Below, in pieces: positions 37,115 to 47,168 of a DNA stretch of 64,000 bases. This DNA is from Candidatus Faeciplasma pullistercoris (GTDB lineage Bacteria > Bacillota > Clostridia > Oscillospirales > Ruminococcaceae), in the NCBI GenBank assembly GCA_018715525.1, contig DVLL01000006.1, positions 1-64,000 of the forward strand. Direction: 5' to 3'. The position numbers were made by a program, and so were the translations under genes. Every line of letters begins with the position of its first letter. Within the stretch, counting starts at the first letter, position 1. The notes under the pieces were generated by a model, which was not told the DNA's origin, did not search any database, and worked only from the letters and a program-made list of their open reading frames with translations.

Positions 37115-39400
37115 TCATTTTCTACTTGTCCTATTCTTTTTGCGTTCCTCTCTTCGCAGCGCTATCTCACGGCAGCGGTTATACAGGTCGTCGCGGCTGA
37201 GATCAAGTCTGCTGATTCTCGAGGTATTGAGTGCGATGACAACGGCGGACAAAAGTATGCAGGCGGCAACAAGAGCCTGATAAGCCACCCCGACATGGAG
37301 AGCATGAAGTATCCCGGTCGCGGCTGTCAGAAGCACCGCCTGGAAGCTGATAGTCCAGAAAATGTTCTCCGAGATAATCCTCGAGGAGACGCCAGAAAGC
37401 GCTATAGCCGCAGCCATATCCCTAAGATCGTTTCGCACAAGCACTATCTGTCCGAGGCTTACCGCTATTGGCGAGCCCGTTCCTATGGCAACGCTTATGT
37501 CAGATGCAGCGAGCGCTACGGAATCGTTGACGCTGTCGCCTATCATAGCGACCGTGTTGCCCTTTTTCTTTAGCTCAAGTATAGCCTCCGCCTTCTTTCC
37601 GGGAAGAACATTGGCGGAGTAGCCCGAAAATTCCAGTTCCTGCGCCGTCCTGCGCGCTGCGATCTCGTTGTCTCCCGTGAGTATCATCGTTTTCAGACCC
37701 ATGCTGTTGAGCTTGGCGACAGCCGACTTGCTCGTCGGCTTGAGCTTGTCGCTCATGGCTATGACGCCTATCGGAAGCTCATTCTTCATAACCGCCATAA
37801 CCGTCTTGCCGTCCTTTACAAGCGGCTCGCACACCGAGTAATAGCCCTCGTTCTCCTCGCGGAAGGCAATATCTATGCCGCACACCGAGACGTCCGTGCC
37901 GTCTATTCTTCCGGTGATTCCGTAGCCGGCGAACGCCTTTATATCCGCGGCATCGGTAAGCTCTATATCGTTCTTGGCAGCATAGTCGAGTATCGCCTCA
38001 GCAGCGGGATGGGCGGAGTTGTTTTCAAGAGATGCCGCCAGCCTTATCACCTCTTTCTCATCGGTCCCAAACGGCAAAACATCGGTGACAAAGAGCTTTC
38101 CTACGGTAATTGTACCGGTCATGTCCATTACCACTGTGTTGACCAGCCTTGCTCTCTCAAGCGAGCGTATATCCTTATAGACTACTCCCGCCTGGGTCGC
38201 CTTGGCTGACGCAAACACCGACACAACAGGCGCTACAAGCCCGAGAGCGCAGGGGCAGTATATCACAAGTATTGAGATAAATAGCGCTGACGCTGCCTCA
38301 AATCCTCTTCCTGCCGCAGCTGTCACGCCTAATGCTATAAAAGCAGCCAGAAGCAGAAGAGCGGAATAGATTTTTTCTGCCCTGCCTACTATCTCCGAGG
38401 TGTGCTGCTTGGTTCCCGATAAGCTCTTTACCGAGCGTATCATTCTTGATAAAGCGGTGTCCTTGCCTACTCTTTCCGCTCTTATTGTGATAAATCCGCT
38501 TGTATTAACCGTTCCCGCGAACACTCTCTCGCCTGCCGTTTTAACCGCGGGGGTTATCTCGCCGGTGAAAAGCACCTCGTTGACGCTCGTCCTGCCGGCT
38601 TCTATCACGCCGTCGCACGGAAAGCTCTCCATAGGCTTTACCAAAACGCTGTCTCCAACCGTTATCTCGTCAAGCTTTACCGAGACCTCGCTGTCGTCGA
38701 TAATTACGGTAGCGGTCTTGGGAAACAGCTCGCTGAGCTTTTTGACAGGCTCGTCCGTCCTGCCCCTCGACTTCTCCCTGAGCAGCCCGCATAGCATGAC
38801 TACCGAGACTATTATCGCGCAGGCGTCAAGGTGTATCCTTGACATGTACTCAGGTTCTCCGGAGATTATCCTTGCTGTCGAATACAGCGCGAAGATTACA
38901 GCCGCCAAAGAGCCTATCGCCGCGATGCTGCCGGTGTCAGGACGAAGCTTCAAAACCGCGATAACACCGTCGCGGAACATCTTTCTGGCAAACCATGCAA
39001 CGAACGCAAATAGGAATATCTCCGCCATCGCGCGAAGTATCGGGCTGCCGTCAACAAGCGGTATTCCCATGTCGAAAAGGTTCAAAACCCGCAGAAGCAA
39101 AATCACCGCGCTGAGCGCCAGTACCGCAGCCGTTCTGCCGGCTACTCCCAGCCCCTTTTGCTTTTTCTTCTCTTCCCGGTATATATGATCGCCGGGGCGT
39201 ACCCTTACTCCGGACAGCCTCGAAATCTCGTTACATATATCCGAAACAGACAGCTTTGTCTCGTCGAAGGAGATGCTCGCGAGCTTGGTCTTACGGTCTA
39301 TCTCCGCTTCCACGCCGGGCATACCGTTGAGCGTCTGCTCACATTCGTCAAGCAGCTCCTCGCCTATCACCCCATCGAGGGACATTTTCGTTTTAATCAC
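37115..39400 (-). CDS. Heavy-metal (P1B-type) P-type ATPase with non-canonical DMTGT motif
   Basis: 761 aa; YCPCALGLVAPV, TGE, SAHPAAEAI, MILTGDN; phosphorylation site reads MDMTGTITVGK and hinge reads GDSVNDSVAL. Confidence 0.88.
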   Translation of the reverse strand: MIKTKMSLDGVIGEELLDECEQTLNGMPGVEAEIDRKTKLASISFDETKLSVSDICNEISRLSGVRVRPGDHIYREEKKKQKGLGVAGRTAAVLALSAVILLLRVLNLFDMGIPLVDGSPILRAMAEIFLFAFVAWFARKMFRDGVIAVLKLRPDTGSIAAIGSLAAVIFALYSTARIISGEPEYMSRIHLDACAIIVSVVMLCGLLREKSRGRTDEPVKKLSELFPKTATVIIDDSEVSVKLDEITVGDSVLVKPMESFPCDGVIEAGRTSVNEVLFTGEITPAVKTAGERVFAGTVNTSGFITIRAERVGKDTALSRMIRSVKSLSGTKQHTSEIVGRAEKIYSALLLLAAFIALGVTAAAGRGFEAASALFISILVIYCPCALGLVAPVVSVFASAKATQAGVVYKDIRSLERARLVNTVVMDMTGTITVGKLFVTDVLPFGTDEKEVIRLAASLENNSAHPAAEAILDYAAKNDIELTDAADIKAFAGYGITGRIDGTDVSVCGIDIAFREENEGYYSVCEPLVKDGKTVMAVMKNELPIGVIAMSDKLKPTSKSAVAKLNSMGLKTMILTGDNEIAARRTAQELEFSGYSANVLPGKKAEAILELKKKGNTVAMIGDSVNDSVALAASDISVAIGTGSPIAVSLGQIVLVRNDLRDMAAAIALSGVSSRIISENIFWTISFQAVLLTAATGILHALHVGVAYQALVAACILLSAVVIALNTSRISRLDLSRDDLYNRCREIALRREERKKNRTSRK

Positions 39401-39449
39401 ATGCTCACCCCCTGCTTTGGCTTATGAGTTTTCCCTGTTTTCCGCTCGC

Positions 39450-39680
39450 TTACCTATGAGCCTTGAAGCCGCAGGCGTTTACAGCCGCAACGACCTCGTC
39501 CAAAACCGCTTCCGGAGCATCCTTGTCAATAGTGAGCGTGAGCACGCCGCCTGACAGCTCTGCCTCCGCTTTCTTTACGCCCTTTACCCCCACGGCGGCA
39601 TTCTCTACGCTCTTCTTGCAGTGAGCGCACTTCATTCCCTCTACGCAAAGAGTCTCAGTTTTTCCTGGTGAAAACAACAT
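39450..39680 (-). CDS. CopZ-like heavy-metal-associated (HMA) protein
   Basis: 76 aa; CVEGMKCAHCKKSVENAAVGVKGVKKAEAELSGGVLTLTI. Confidence 0.88.
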   Translation of the reverse strand: MLFSPGKTETLCVEGMKCAHCKKSVENAAVGVKGVKKAEAELSGGVLTLTIDKDAPEAVLDEVVAAVNACGFKAHR

Positions 39681-39816
39681 ATATATTACCTCTTTTCATT
39701 TTTTTATTGCAGAAATACCTGCGCCGCGCCAAAAAGCACCGTATAATAATTGTATCAGATTTTTTTACATAAATCAACCTCCCGCTGCCGCACTGACGGC
39801 TTAAATCCTGCAAAAA

Positions 39817-39850
39817 ATCCCCCCGCCGGTCAAGCCGGCAGAGGGAATAT
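39817..39850 (-). terminator. Intrinsic terminator downstream of the ABC transporter gene
   Basis: CCCTCTGCCGGCttgaCCGGCGGGGGG then ATTTTTTG on the minus strand. Confidence 0.75.
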
Positions 39851-39888
39851 TGCACAACCAAGCTGTAGTAAACAGCCTGCCTTTAATT

Positions 39889-42840
39889 TTACTCTGTCCT
39901 CAGCGCCTCTACGGGATCCTTCTTCGCCGCGATTCCGGAGGGTATAAGACCTGCTATCAGAGTCAGCGCCATACTGATTATTACCAGTATTACCGCTCCG
40001 CCAACCGGCAGTATCGCAGAAAGCGACTCTATTCCGGTGAGCGTATGCAAAATAAGGTTGATAGGTATCAGAAGCAGCAGCGAAACGCCTATTCCTATGG
40101 CTCCGGCCGCGAAGCCCACAATAAGCGTCTCCGCATTGAATACCCTCGAAATATCCTTCTTTGACGCTCCGACCGCGCGGAGTATTCCTATCTCCTTCGT
40201 TCTCTCGAGAACCGAGATATAGGTGATTATGCCTATCATTATCGAGGACACCACCAGTGATATCGCGACAAACGCTATCAGCACATAGGAGATCGCGTTT
40301 ATTATAGTGGTTATCGAGGACATGAGTATCTTTACATAGTCGGTATAGGATATCTTATCCTCCTCGGAGACGGTTTCGTTATAGTCGGTTATGATATCGG
40401 CTATTGCGTCCTTGTCCTCGAAGGTCGGGGTATAAATATATATCGCCTTCGGAGCGTCCCTGTTGACGTCCCCAAGAAGCCCGAGAACCTCTTCATAGGT
40501 AGACTCGGAGACATTTGACGGAACACTGTTTTCAAACAGATAGCGGTACTGCCCGGATGTGAGCTCCATTGCGTCAAACGCAGCCGCAAGCTCCTCCTGG
40601 GTGTAGCCCGAAAGCTGCTCTGTGACCTGAGCCGCGTACTGCTGGATGACTGAGGCTGAAATAACATCGCTGAGGTAGCCCTCCTTCTCAGCCTCGTCCA
40701 TATCGGCTACATAGCTGCGTATGGTGTCCTCGTCCATCTGGGTCTGGCTCATTATTGCCTGCACAAGCATCTCGGTCTCAGACTCGGGCGTCAGCGTCCC
40801 TCTGAACTGCTCTACCCCAGAAGCGAGGTAAGCGTCGTCAGGGATAGAGAGAAGTTCGGTATAAACGGACGCCTTTTCCGAAGCGTCAAGCCCGCTCTCC
40901 CACTCGTCTACAGCGGCGATGATGTCATCTTCGGTAGGCTCTTCGCCCTCAACCTTGAACTTGAGTCCGGAAAGAACATCCACCTCGGGGTTTTCCTTCT
41001 GAGCGGTGATAAGCTCGTTATTTTCTACCCTGTCTATAAGGTAATCGGTAAGGGCGGATGTATAGCCTACCGCGCTGCTCATGAACGCAGACACCGCAGT
41101 ATCGCTCTGCCTGATTATACCTACCACCTTGAGCTTTACCGACTTATCAGAGTCGTACAGATACTTAAGACCTGCTTCGGTCTGGGTGGCGTCGGTATAG
41201 CCGCTTCCGCTCTTCTGATATTTGTCGCAGTCAAGTATTATCCTGAAATCAATTCCGAGCACATCCTCATAGCTCCATGAGGACTCGGATATCTGCTCGC
41301 CCTCACCCTCGGCAGCCATTTCCATATCGTCGATGATCTCATCGATGGTTTTAAGACCGAGTGTATAGAGCATCATATCGCTTATCTCGTTGTTTTCGTC
41401 TACTACAACGACGACCTCGTCATAGTTCTCCGGCCAACGACCGTATACGACGTCGTACTGCTCCTGCATGAGCGGGCTTATCATCTCTCCGTCCATTCCG
41501 GAAAGAAGCTCCTGCCATGCCTCTATCTGTATCATATTCGATAAAGTCGAGGTCGGAGCGCTTACTCCCATCTCGGAATACAGCCTTGATATCAGCTCGA
41601 GCACGTTTGAATTTACTATTTGGCCGTCCTTATCGGTGACATAGATATTCATGCCGGTGTCGTACACATACTGGAGCGAGCTGACATGCTCCTTGATATC
41701 CCCGGAGCCGTCAAGATACTCCTTGAAGCTGACAAGGTTGTTTTCACGAGTCTCCATCTTTGACATCGTATCCATGATGTCGGACATTACCCTGTTCTCA
41801 TACACCTTGTCGAGCTCATGCGAAAGCTCTCCTGAGCTGCCGTTGGCGTCCATAAACGTGGTGAGCATGCTCGACATGTCGATCTCCTCAGCGTTTATGG
41901 TTATCGGATATGACGTCAGCGCGTCCTCCTGGACACGGTTTATATAGGTTTGAAATCCTGTAGACACAGACAGTATCAGGGCGATTCCTATTATGCCTAT
42001 GCTTCCGGCGAAGCTGGTGAGCACAGTCCTGCCCTTCTTGGTCATCAGGTTGTTGAGCGAGAGGGAAAGAGCGGTGCCGAAGGACATAGAGGTTTTCTTG
42101 CTCTTTTGATGCTTTTTACCTACTACCCTCATCTGCTCAGCGTGGGATTCCTCACCCTCGGAGGAGTATGGCATAGAATCGCTCTGGATCTCGCCGTCAA
42201 GAACCCTTACTATCCTGGTCGCGTATTTTTCCGCGAGCTCAGGATTATGGGTTACCATTATTACCAGCCTGTCTCTGGCTATCTCCTTGAGGATATCCAT
42301 TATCTGGACGCTTGTAGTCGAGTCAAGCGCTCCCGTGGGCTCGTCTGCCATAAGTATCTCAGGGTCGTTGACAAGCGCTCTCGCTATTGCCACGCGCTGC
42401 ATCTGTCCGCCTGACATCTGATTCGGCTTCTTATGGAGCTGGTCTCCGAGTCCTACCTTCTTCAGAGCCTCGATAGCTCTTTTCTTTCTTTCCGTCTTTC
42501 CCACGCCGGAGAGCGTCAGCGCAAGCTCTACGTTAGACAGAACGGTCTGGTGAGGGATGAGATTGTATGATTGAAAGACAAAGCCTATGGAGTGATTTCT
42601 GTAGCTGTCCCAATCGGAATCCTTGAACATTTTCGTCGATCTGCCGTTTATGGACAGGTCGCCTGAGGTGTATTTGTCAAGTCCGCCTATGATATTCAGA
42701 AGCGTCGTCTTGCCGCAGCCTGAAGGACCCAATATGGCGACAAATTCGTTTTTGCGGAATTCTATGCTTATTCCCTTGAGCGCCTTGACGGTGTCGTCAC
42801 CGACATTGTAATTCTTTACAATATTTGTTAGCTTAAGCAT
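39889..42840 (-). CDS. ABC transporter, fused ATP-binding and FtsX-type permease (MacB-like)
   Basis: 983 aa; N-terminal ABC domain (GPSGCGKTTLLNIIGGLD...SGGQMQRVAIARALVNDPEILMADEPTGALD), C-terminal FtsX TM region (LERTKEIGILRAVGASKKDI). Confidence 0.93.
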   Translation of the reverse strand: MLKLTNIVKNYNVGDDTVKALKGISIEFRKNEFVAILGPSGCGKTTLLNIIGGLDKYTSGDLSINGRSTKMFKDSDWDSYRNHSIGFVFQSYNLIPHQTVLSNVELALTLSGVGKTERKKRAIEALKKVGLGDQLHKKPNQMSGGQMQRVAIARALVNDPEILMADEPTGALDSTTSVQIMDILKEIARDRLVIMVTHNPELAEKYATRIVRVLDGEIQSDSMPYSSEGEESHAEQMRVVGKKHQKSKKTSMSFGTALSLSLNNLMTKKGRTVLTSFAGSIGIIGIALILSVSTGFQTYINRVQEDALTSYPITINAEEIDMSSMLTTFMDANGSSGELSHELDKVYENRVMSDIMDTMSKMETRENNLVSFKEYLDGSGDIKEHVSSLQYVYDTGMNIYVTDKDGQIVNSNVLELISRLYSEMGVSAPTSTLSNMIQIEAWQELLSGMDGEMISPLMQEQYDVVYGRWPENYDEVVVVVDENNEISDMMLYTLGLKTIDEIIDDMEMAAEGEGEQISESSWSYEDVLGIDFRIILDCDKYQKSGSGYTDATQTEAGLKYLYDSDKSVKLKVVGIIRQSDTAVSAFMSSAVGYTSALTDYLIDRVENNELITAQKENPEVDVLSGLKFKVEGEEPTEDDIIAAVDEWESGLDASEKASVYTELLSIPDDAYLASGVEQFRGTLTPESETEMLVQAIMSQTQMDEDTIRSYVADMDEAEKEGYLSDVISASVIQQYAAQVTEQLSGYTQEELAAAFDAMELTSGQYRYLFENSVPSNVSESTYEEVLGLLGDVNRDAPKAIYIYTPTFEDKDAIADIITDYNETVSEEDKISYTDYVKILMSSITTIINAISYVLIAFVAISLVVSSIMIGIITYISVLERTKEIGILRAVGASKKDISRVFNAETLIVGFAAGAIGIGVSLLLLIPINLILHTLTGIESLSAILPVGGAVILVIISMALTLIAGLIPSGIAAKKDPVEALRTE

Positions 42841-43053
42841 AACGTCTCCTTTGTGTAAAAATTATTACCGCACATACATTTTCCAGTCTCAAGTATATCA
42901 CAATTCATGAACTTATCAAGCAAAAAAAGTGATAGCAATGTGAAATTACGCTATGTCAGAGCTAAGCCTGCTTTTACACGCAAAAATCTGCCGCTTCTCA
43001 CGCCTAAAAGGCGCGAAAAAAGGCGGAATCCGCAAAATATATTACATCCAAAA

Positions 43054-43482
43054 TCAGATGCCGTGGATACCTTCCTGATTAAGGGTGGGTATCCCGTTCG
43101 CGTGGAGCACGCTTTCAGCCGCCGCGTTGTCGTTGACTCTTATAACGACGTACGCTCCGAGGTCGGTGGAGGCTGTGAAAGCGTACATATACTCGATGTT
43201 TATCTTCGCGTCGCCGAGTATCTTGAGAATGTTGTAAAGAGACCCCGCCTCGTCGCTCATCTCGACCGCTATGACCTCGTTGACCGATACCAGCGACTCA
43301 GAGCCGATAATCTCGCGCGCTTTGTCTGCGTCTGCCACGATAATGCGGAGTATTCCGAAATCCTTGGTGTCCGCCACGCTCATGGCGCGAAGGTTTACAT
43401 TCTGCTCAGATAGCTTTTTGACCAGTCCCAAAAGCGAACCGGTCTTGTTCTCCACGAATACGGACAACTGTTTTATTGCCAT
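43054..43482 (-). CDS. ACT domain protein
   Basis: 142 aa with two ACT-like repeats: IKQLSVFVENKTGSLLGLVKKLSEQNVNLRAMSV. Confidence 0.88.
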   Translation of the reverse strand: MAIKQLSVFVENKTGSLLGLVKKLSEQNVNLRAMSVADTKDFGILRIIVADADKAREIIGSESLVSVNEVIAVEMSDEAGSLYNILKILGDAKINIEYMYAFTASTDLGAYVVIRVNDNAAAESVLHANGIPTLNQEGIHGI

Positions 43483-43495
43483 AATTTACCCTCCT

Positions 43496-44803
43496 TTAAT
43501 CATGAAGCTTGCGCTTGTCTATTACTCTTACCGCCTTGCCCTCGCTTCTTACCACAGTCTTGGGCGGCACAAGGTGAATGACCGGCTTGATTCCGAGCAT
43601 AGTCCTCATAGCCTCGCCGAGCTGTATTTCTCTGCGCTGGTTGTCGCCGACCTTATCCGAGAACTGCTCGGGCGACAGCTCGACGTTTATGTCCAAGGTG
43701 TCTGAATTGTTGACTCTGTCCACTATTATCTGATAGTTTGGAGTGTAGCCCTCGTTCAGAAGAACTGTCTCTATCTGGCTGGGGAATACGTTTACGCCCC
43801 TGATGATAAGCATGTCGTCGCTTCTTCCTAAGGGCTTGCTCATTCTGACATGAGTCCTGCCGCAGGAGCACTTCTCACGGGAAAGGATGCAGATGTCCCT
43901 CGTGCGGTATCTCAGCAGCGGGAACGCCTCCTTATCCAAAGAGGTGAACACCAGCTCGCCCTTCGAGCCCTCGGGAAGCACCTCGCCGGTCTCGGGGTCT
44001 ATGATCTCGGCGTAAAAATGATCCTCGTTGATGTGCATTCCGCGCTGCTCCTCGCACTCGAACGCCACGCCGGGACCGCTTGTCTCGGTCAGACCGTAGA
44101 TATCATACGCCTTGATGCCGAGGCTCTTTTCTATACTCCTGCGCATTTCCTCCGTCCAAGGCTCCGCGCCGAATATTCCGGCTTTGAGCTTATTGTCCTC
44201 CGGCTTGTAGCCCCGCTCAGCCAGCGACTCGCCGATGTAGGCGGCATACGACGGAGTGCAGCAAAGGATCGTCGAGCCGAGATCCATCATGAACTGTATC
44301 TGGCGCTCGGTATTTCCCGAGGACATGGGCAAGGTAAGGCAGCCGACCTTGTGAGAGCCGCCGTTGAGACCGGGGCCCCCGGTGAAGAGACCGTAGCCGT
44401 AGCATACCTGGCAGACATCCTCGTTAGAGCCTCCAGCGGCGACTATCGCCCTCGCGCAGCACTCCTCCCACAGGTCTATATCGTGCTGGGTGTAGAACGC
44501 CACAACGCGCTTTCCGGTCGTGCCCGAGGTAGACTGGATTCTGACGCAGTTTTTGAGGTCTGTGCCTAAAAGTCCGTACGGATACGCCTCCCTCAGGTCA
44601 TCCTTTGAAAGAAAAGGGAGCTTCTTGATATCGTCAATGCTCTTGATGTCCTCCGGCTTGACTCCCTTTTTGTCCATAAGATTCCTGTAGTAGGCGACAT
44701 TGTCGTAAACGTGTCTTACCTGCCTGACTATCTTCTCGTTCTGAATTCTCACGATCTCTTCCCTTGAAGCAGTCTCGATTTCAGGCTGATAATATCTTGA
44801 CAT
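43496..44803 (-). CDS. paaK: Phenylacetate--CoA ligase family protein
   Basis: 435 aa; YNPEIETASREE-like start, LPFLSKDDLREAYPYGLL, IQSTSGTTGKRVVAFYT, GLTETSGPGVAFEC, LGRSDDMLIIRGVNVFPSQIE. Confidence 0.92.
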   Translation of the reverse strand: MSRYYQPEIETASREEIVRIQNEKIVRQVRHVYDNVAYYRNLMDKKGVKPEDIKSIDDIKKLPFLSKDDLREAYPYGLLGTDLKNCVRIQSTSGTTGKRVVAFYTQHDIDLWEECCARAIVAAGGSNEDVCQVCYGYGLFTGGPGLNGGSHKVGCLTLPMSSGNTERQIQFMMDLGSTILCCTPSYAAYIGESLAERGYKPEDNKLKAGIFGAEPWTEEMRRSIEKSLGIKAYDIYGLTETSGPGVAFECEEQRGMHINEDHFYAEIIDPETGEVLPEGSKGELVFTSLDKEAFPLLRYRTRDICILSREKCSCGRTHVRMSKPLGRSDDMLIIRGVNVFPSQIETVLLNEGYTPNYQIIVDRVNNSDTLDINVELSPEQFSDKVGDNQRREIQLGEAMRTMLGIKPVIHLVPPKTVVRSEGKAVRVIDKRKLHD

Positions 44804-44839
44804 TTTCTTTGACTCTCCCTTTTGATGATTTATTGCTGC

Positions 44840-45412
44840 TCAGGCGTTGTAGCCAAGCTCGAACGCCCTCTTGTTCATCTCAACGAACTGAGGCTTTACG
44901 CACTTCTCAATAGCCGCTATCCACTTGTCCTTTTCTATGTGGAAGTACTTTGCAAGCCTGCCCATAAGCACGATATTCACCGATTTTGCGCTTCCCGCCT
45001 GCTCGGCTAAGCTGAGCGCGTCTATTTCGTCTATGTACACGCCCTTAGCCTTGAGCTCCTTTAGAATATCGCTCGGATAGGAGGCTGCTCCCGTTATTAC
45101 CGGCATTGGGTCTATTTCCTGAGTGTTTACTATTATCTTTCCGCCCTTTCTAAGGCATACCGAATGCCTTGCAGCCTCAAGCTTCTCAAAGGACACTATG
45201 AAGTCCGCCTCACCCTCGGAAACGACCGGGGAGTAGACCTTGTCTCCGAACCTGACGTATGTGACTACCGAGCCGCCGCGCTGGCTCATTCCGTGAACCT
45301 CGCTCACCTTTACGTCATAGCCCTCGCCGGTAAGGAGAGTTCCCAAAAGCTTGCTCGCAAGTATGCTTCCCTGTCCGCCTACGCCGACTATCATGACATT
45401 TTTGGTCTCCAT
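44840..45412 (-). CDS. iorB: Indolepyruvate oxidoreductase subunit beta
   Basis: 190 aa; NVMIVGVGGQGSILASKLLGTLLTGEGYDVKVSEVHGMSQRGGSVVTYVRFGDKVYSP. Confidence 0.92.
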   Translation of the reverse strand: METKNVMIVGVGGQGSILASKLLGTLLTGEGYDVKVSEVHGMSQRGGSVVTYVRFGDKVYSPVVSEGEADFIVSFEKLEAARHSVCLRKGGKIIVNTQEIDPMPVITGAASYPSDILKELKAKGVYIDEIDALSLAEQAGSAKSVNIVLMGRLAKYFHIEKDKWIAAIEKCVKPQFVEMNKRAFELGYNA

Positions 45413-47158
45413 TTATCTCTCCCCTTTCTCTATGGCGTCAAACCTGCAAAGCTGCGTGCAGACGTCGCAGCCCACGCACTGCGTAAAGTCGATATGAGCC
45501 TTAGAGCCCTTGATGCTTATCGCCGGGCAGCCCAGCCTCATGCACATCTTGCAGCCTACGCACTTATCGGTATTCACCTTGACCGGAGGCTTCGCCTTTA
45601 CGTTCTTGAGCAGAACACAGGGTCTGCGGGAAATGATGACCGACGCCTCGTCAGCGGCGAGCTCCTCCTTTACGGCGCTCTCGCACTCCGCGAGATTATA
45701 CGGGTCAACCACCCTGACGCGCCTGATGCCTATCGCATGGCACAGAGCCTCGAGGTTTACAGCAGTAGCCGGGTCTCCCTTGATGTTATAGCCGGTGGTG
45801 GGGTTCTGCTGATGTCCGGTCATGCCGGTTATAGAGTTGTCGAGTATTATTACGGTCGAATTTGAGTTGTTGTAGGCTATGTCTATAAGACCGGTGACGC
45901 CCGAGTGGATAAACGTCGAGTCGCCTATCACGCAGACGCTATTATGCTCGTTTTCCGCTCCGCCGGCTTTATTGAAGCCGTGAAGCCCGGAAACGGAGGC
46001 TCCCATGCACAAAACAGAGTCGATAGCGTTGAGCGGGGCGGCGCTTCCAAGGGTATAGCAGCCTATATCTCCCAAAACGGTTATCTTGTTCTTTGCCAAT
46101 ACATAGAACATTCCCCTGTGTGGGCAGCCCGCGCACATAACGGGAGGTCTTACCGGCACAGGTGTGTCGGGAGTTATGCTCTGCGGCTCGGGAATGCCGA
46201 ACGCCGCGCGTATCACAGCCTGATTGAATTCGCCTACAGGCGGGAAGAGCTCCTTGCCTACGCACTCAATGCTAAGCGTTCTCACATGGTTCTCTACGAT
46301 TCCGTCAAGCTCCTCTATGACGTAGAGCTTACCGACTCTGCCGGCAAACTCCCTTATCAGGTTCTCGGGGAGCGGGTTGACTATCCCGAGCTTGAGCACC
46401 GGAACGCTGTCGCCGAACACCTCTTTTACATACTGGTAGCAGGTGCCGGAGCAGATTATGCCCATATCCGAGCCGCTGCCCTCTATCCTGTTGAGGGCGC
46501 TGACCTCTGCGAGCTCCTTGAGCTCATTCATCCTCTGCTCGACAAACGGGTGACGCTTCTGGGCGTTGGCGGGAGCCATTATATACTTCTGAGGCTTCTT
46601 TTCGTATGCTCCGGGCTCATGCTCCTCTCTGTCGCAGAGCTCGACCATGCACTGCGAGTGCGCCATTCTGGTGCAGCTCCTTACAATGACGGGAGTATCG
46701 TACTCCTCGGATATCCTGTATGCCTCGCGCACAAATTCCTTTGCCTCCGCCGCGTCTGACGGCTCAAGCATGGGGACCTTGGCGGCTATGGCGTAATGCC
46801 TTGAATCCTGCTCGTTCTGAGAGGAGTGCATAGCCGGGTCGTCGGCTACAAATATCACCATTCCGCCGTTTACGCCGGTATATGACAGCGTGAAAAGAGG
46901 GTCTGCGGCGACGTTGAGTCCTACGTGCTTCATCGCGCAGGCGCTGCGGACTCCCCGCAGCGACGCTCCGAACGCCACCTCCGCCGCCACCTTTTCATTC
47001 GGCGCCCATTCGCAGTAAATTTTATCATACTTTGCGGCAAATTCGGTGATTTCGGTGGAGGGTGTTCCGGGATAGCTGGAAACCACCCTTACCCCCGCTT
47101 CATAAAGTCCGCGGGCAATGGCCTCATTGCCGAGCATAAGTTTTTTCAAATCGGTCAT
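45413..47158 (-). CDS. iorA: Indolepyruvate ferredoxin oxidoreductase subunit alpha
   Basis: 581 aa; GNEAIARGLYEAGVRVVSSYPGTPSTEI...CAGCPHRGMFY...GDIGCYTLG...two 4Fe-4S motifs at the C-terminus. Confidence 0.94.
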   Translation of the reverse strand: MTDLKKLMLGNEAIARGLYEAGVRVVSSYPGTPSTEITEFAAKYDKIYCEWAPNEKVAAEVAFGASLRGVRSACAMKHVGLNVAADPLFTLSYTGVNGGMVIFVADDPAMHSSQNEQDSRHYAIAAKVPMLEPSDAAEAKEFVREAYRISEEYDTPVIVRSCTRMAHSQCMVELCDREEHEPGAYEKKPQKYIMAPANAQKRHPFVEQRMNELKELAEVSALNRIEGSGSDMGIICSGTCYQYVKEVFGDSVPVLKLGIVNPLPENLIREFAGRVGKLYVIEELDGIVENHVRTLSIECVGKELFPPVGEFNQAVIRAAFGIPEPQSITPDTPVPVRPPVMCAGCPHRGMFYVLAKNKITVLGDIGCYTLGSAAPLNAIDSVLCMGASVSGLHGFNKAGGAENEHNSVCVIGDSTFIHSGVTGLIDIAYNNSNSTVIILDNSITGMTGHQQNPTTGYNIKGDPATAVNLEALCHAIGIRRVRVVDPYNLAECESAVKEELAADEASVIISRRPCVLLKNVKAKPPVKVNTDKCVGCKMCMRLGCPAISIKGSKAHIDFTQCVGCDVCTQLCRFDAIEKGER

Positions 47159-47168
47159 CCTTTCAGTA

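Noticed and set aside
38400-39188. 262-aa plus-strand ORF opposite the P-type ATPase
   Set aside because: Low-complexity Ser/Thr/Leu translation typical of antisense frames.
43850-44569. 239-aa plus-strand ORF opposite paaK
   Set aside because: Antisense shadow; the paaK frame carries all expected motifs.
45905-46759. 284-aa plus-strand ORF opposite iorA
   Set aside because: Antisense shadow of a strongly recognised gene; no domain motifs.
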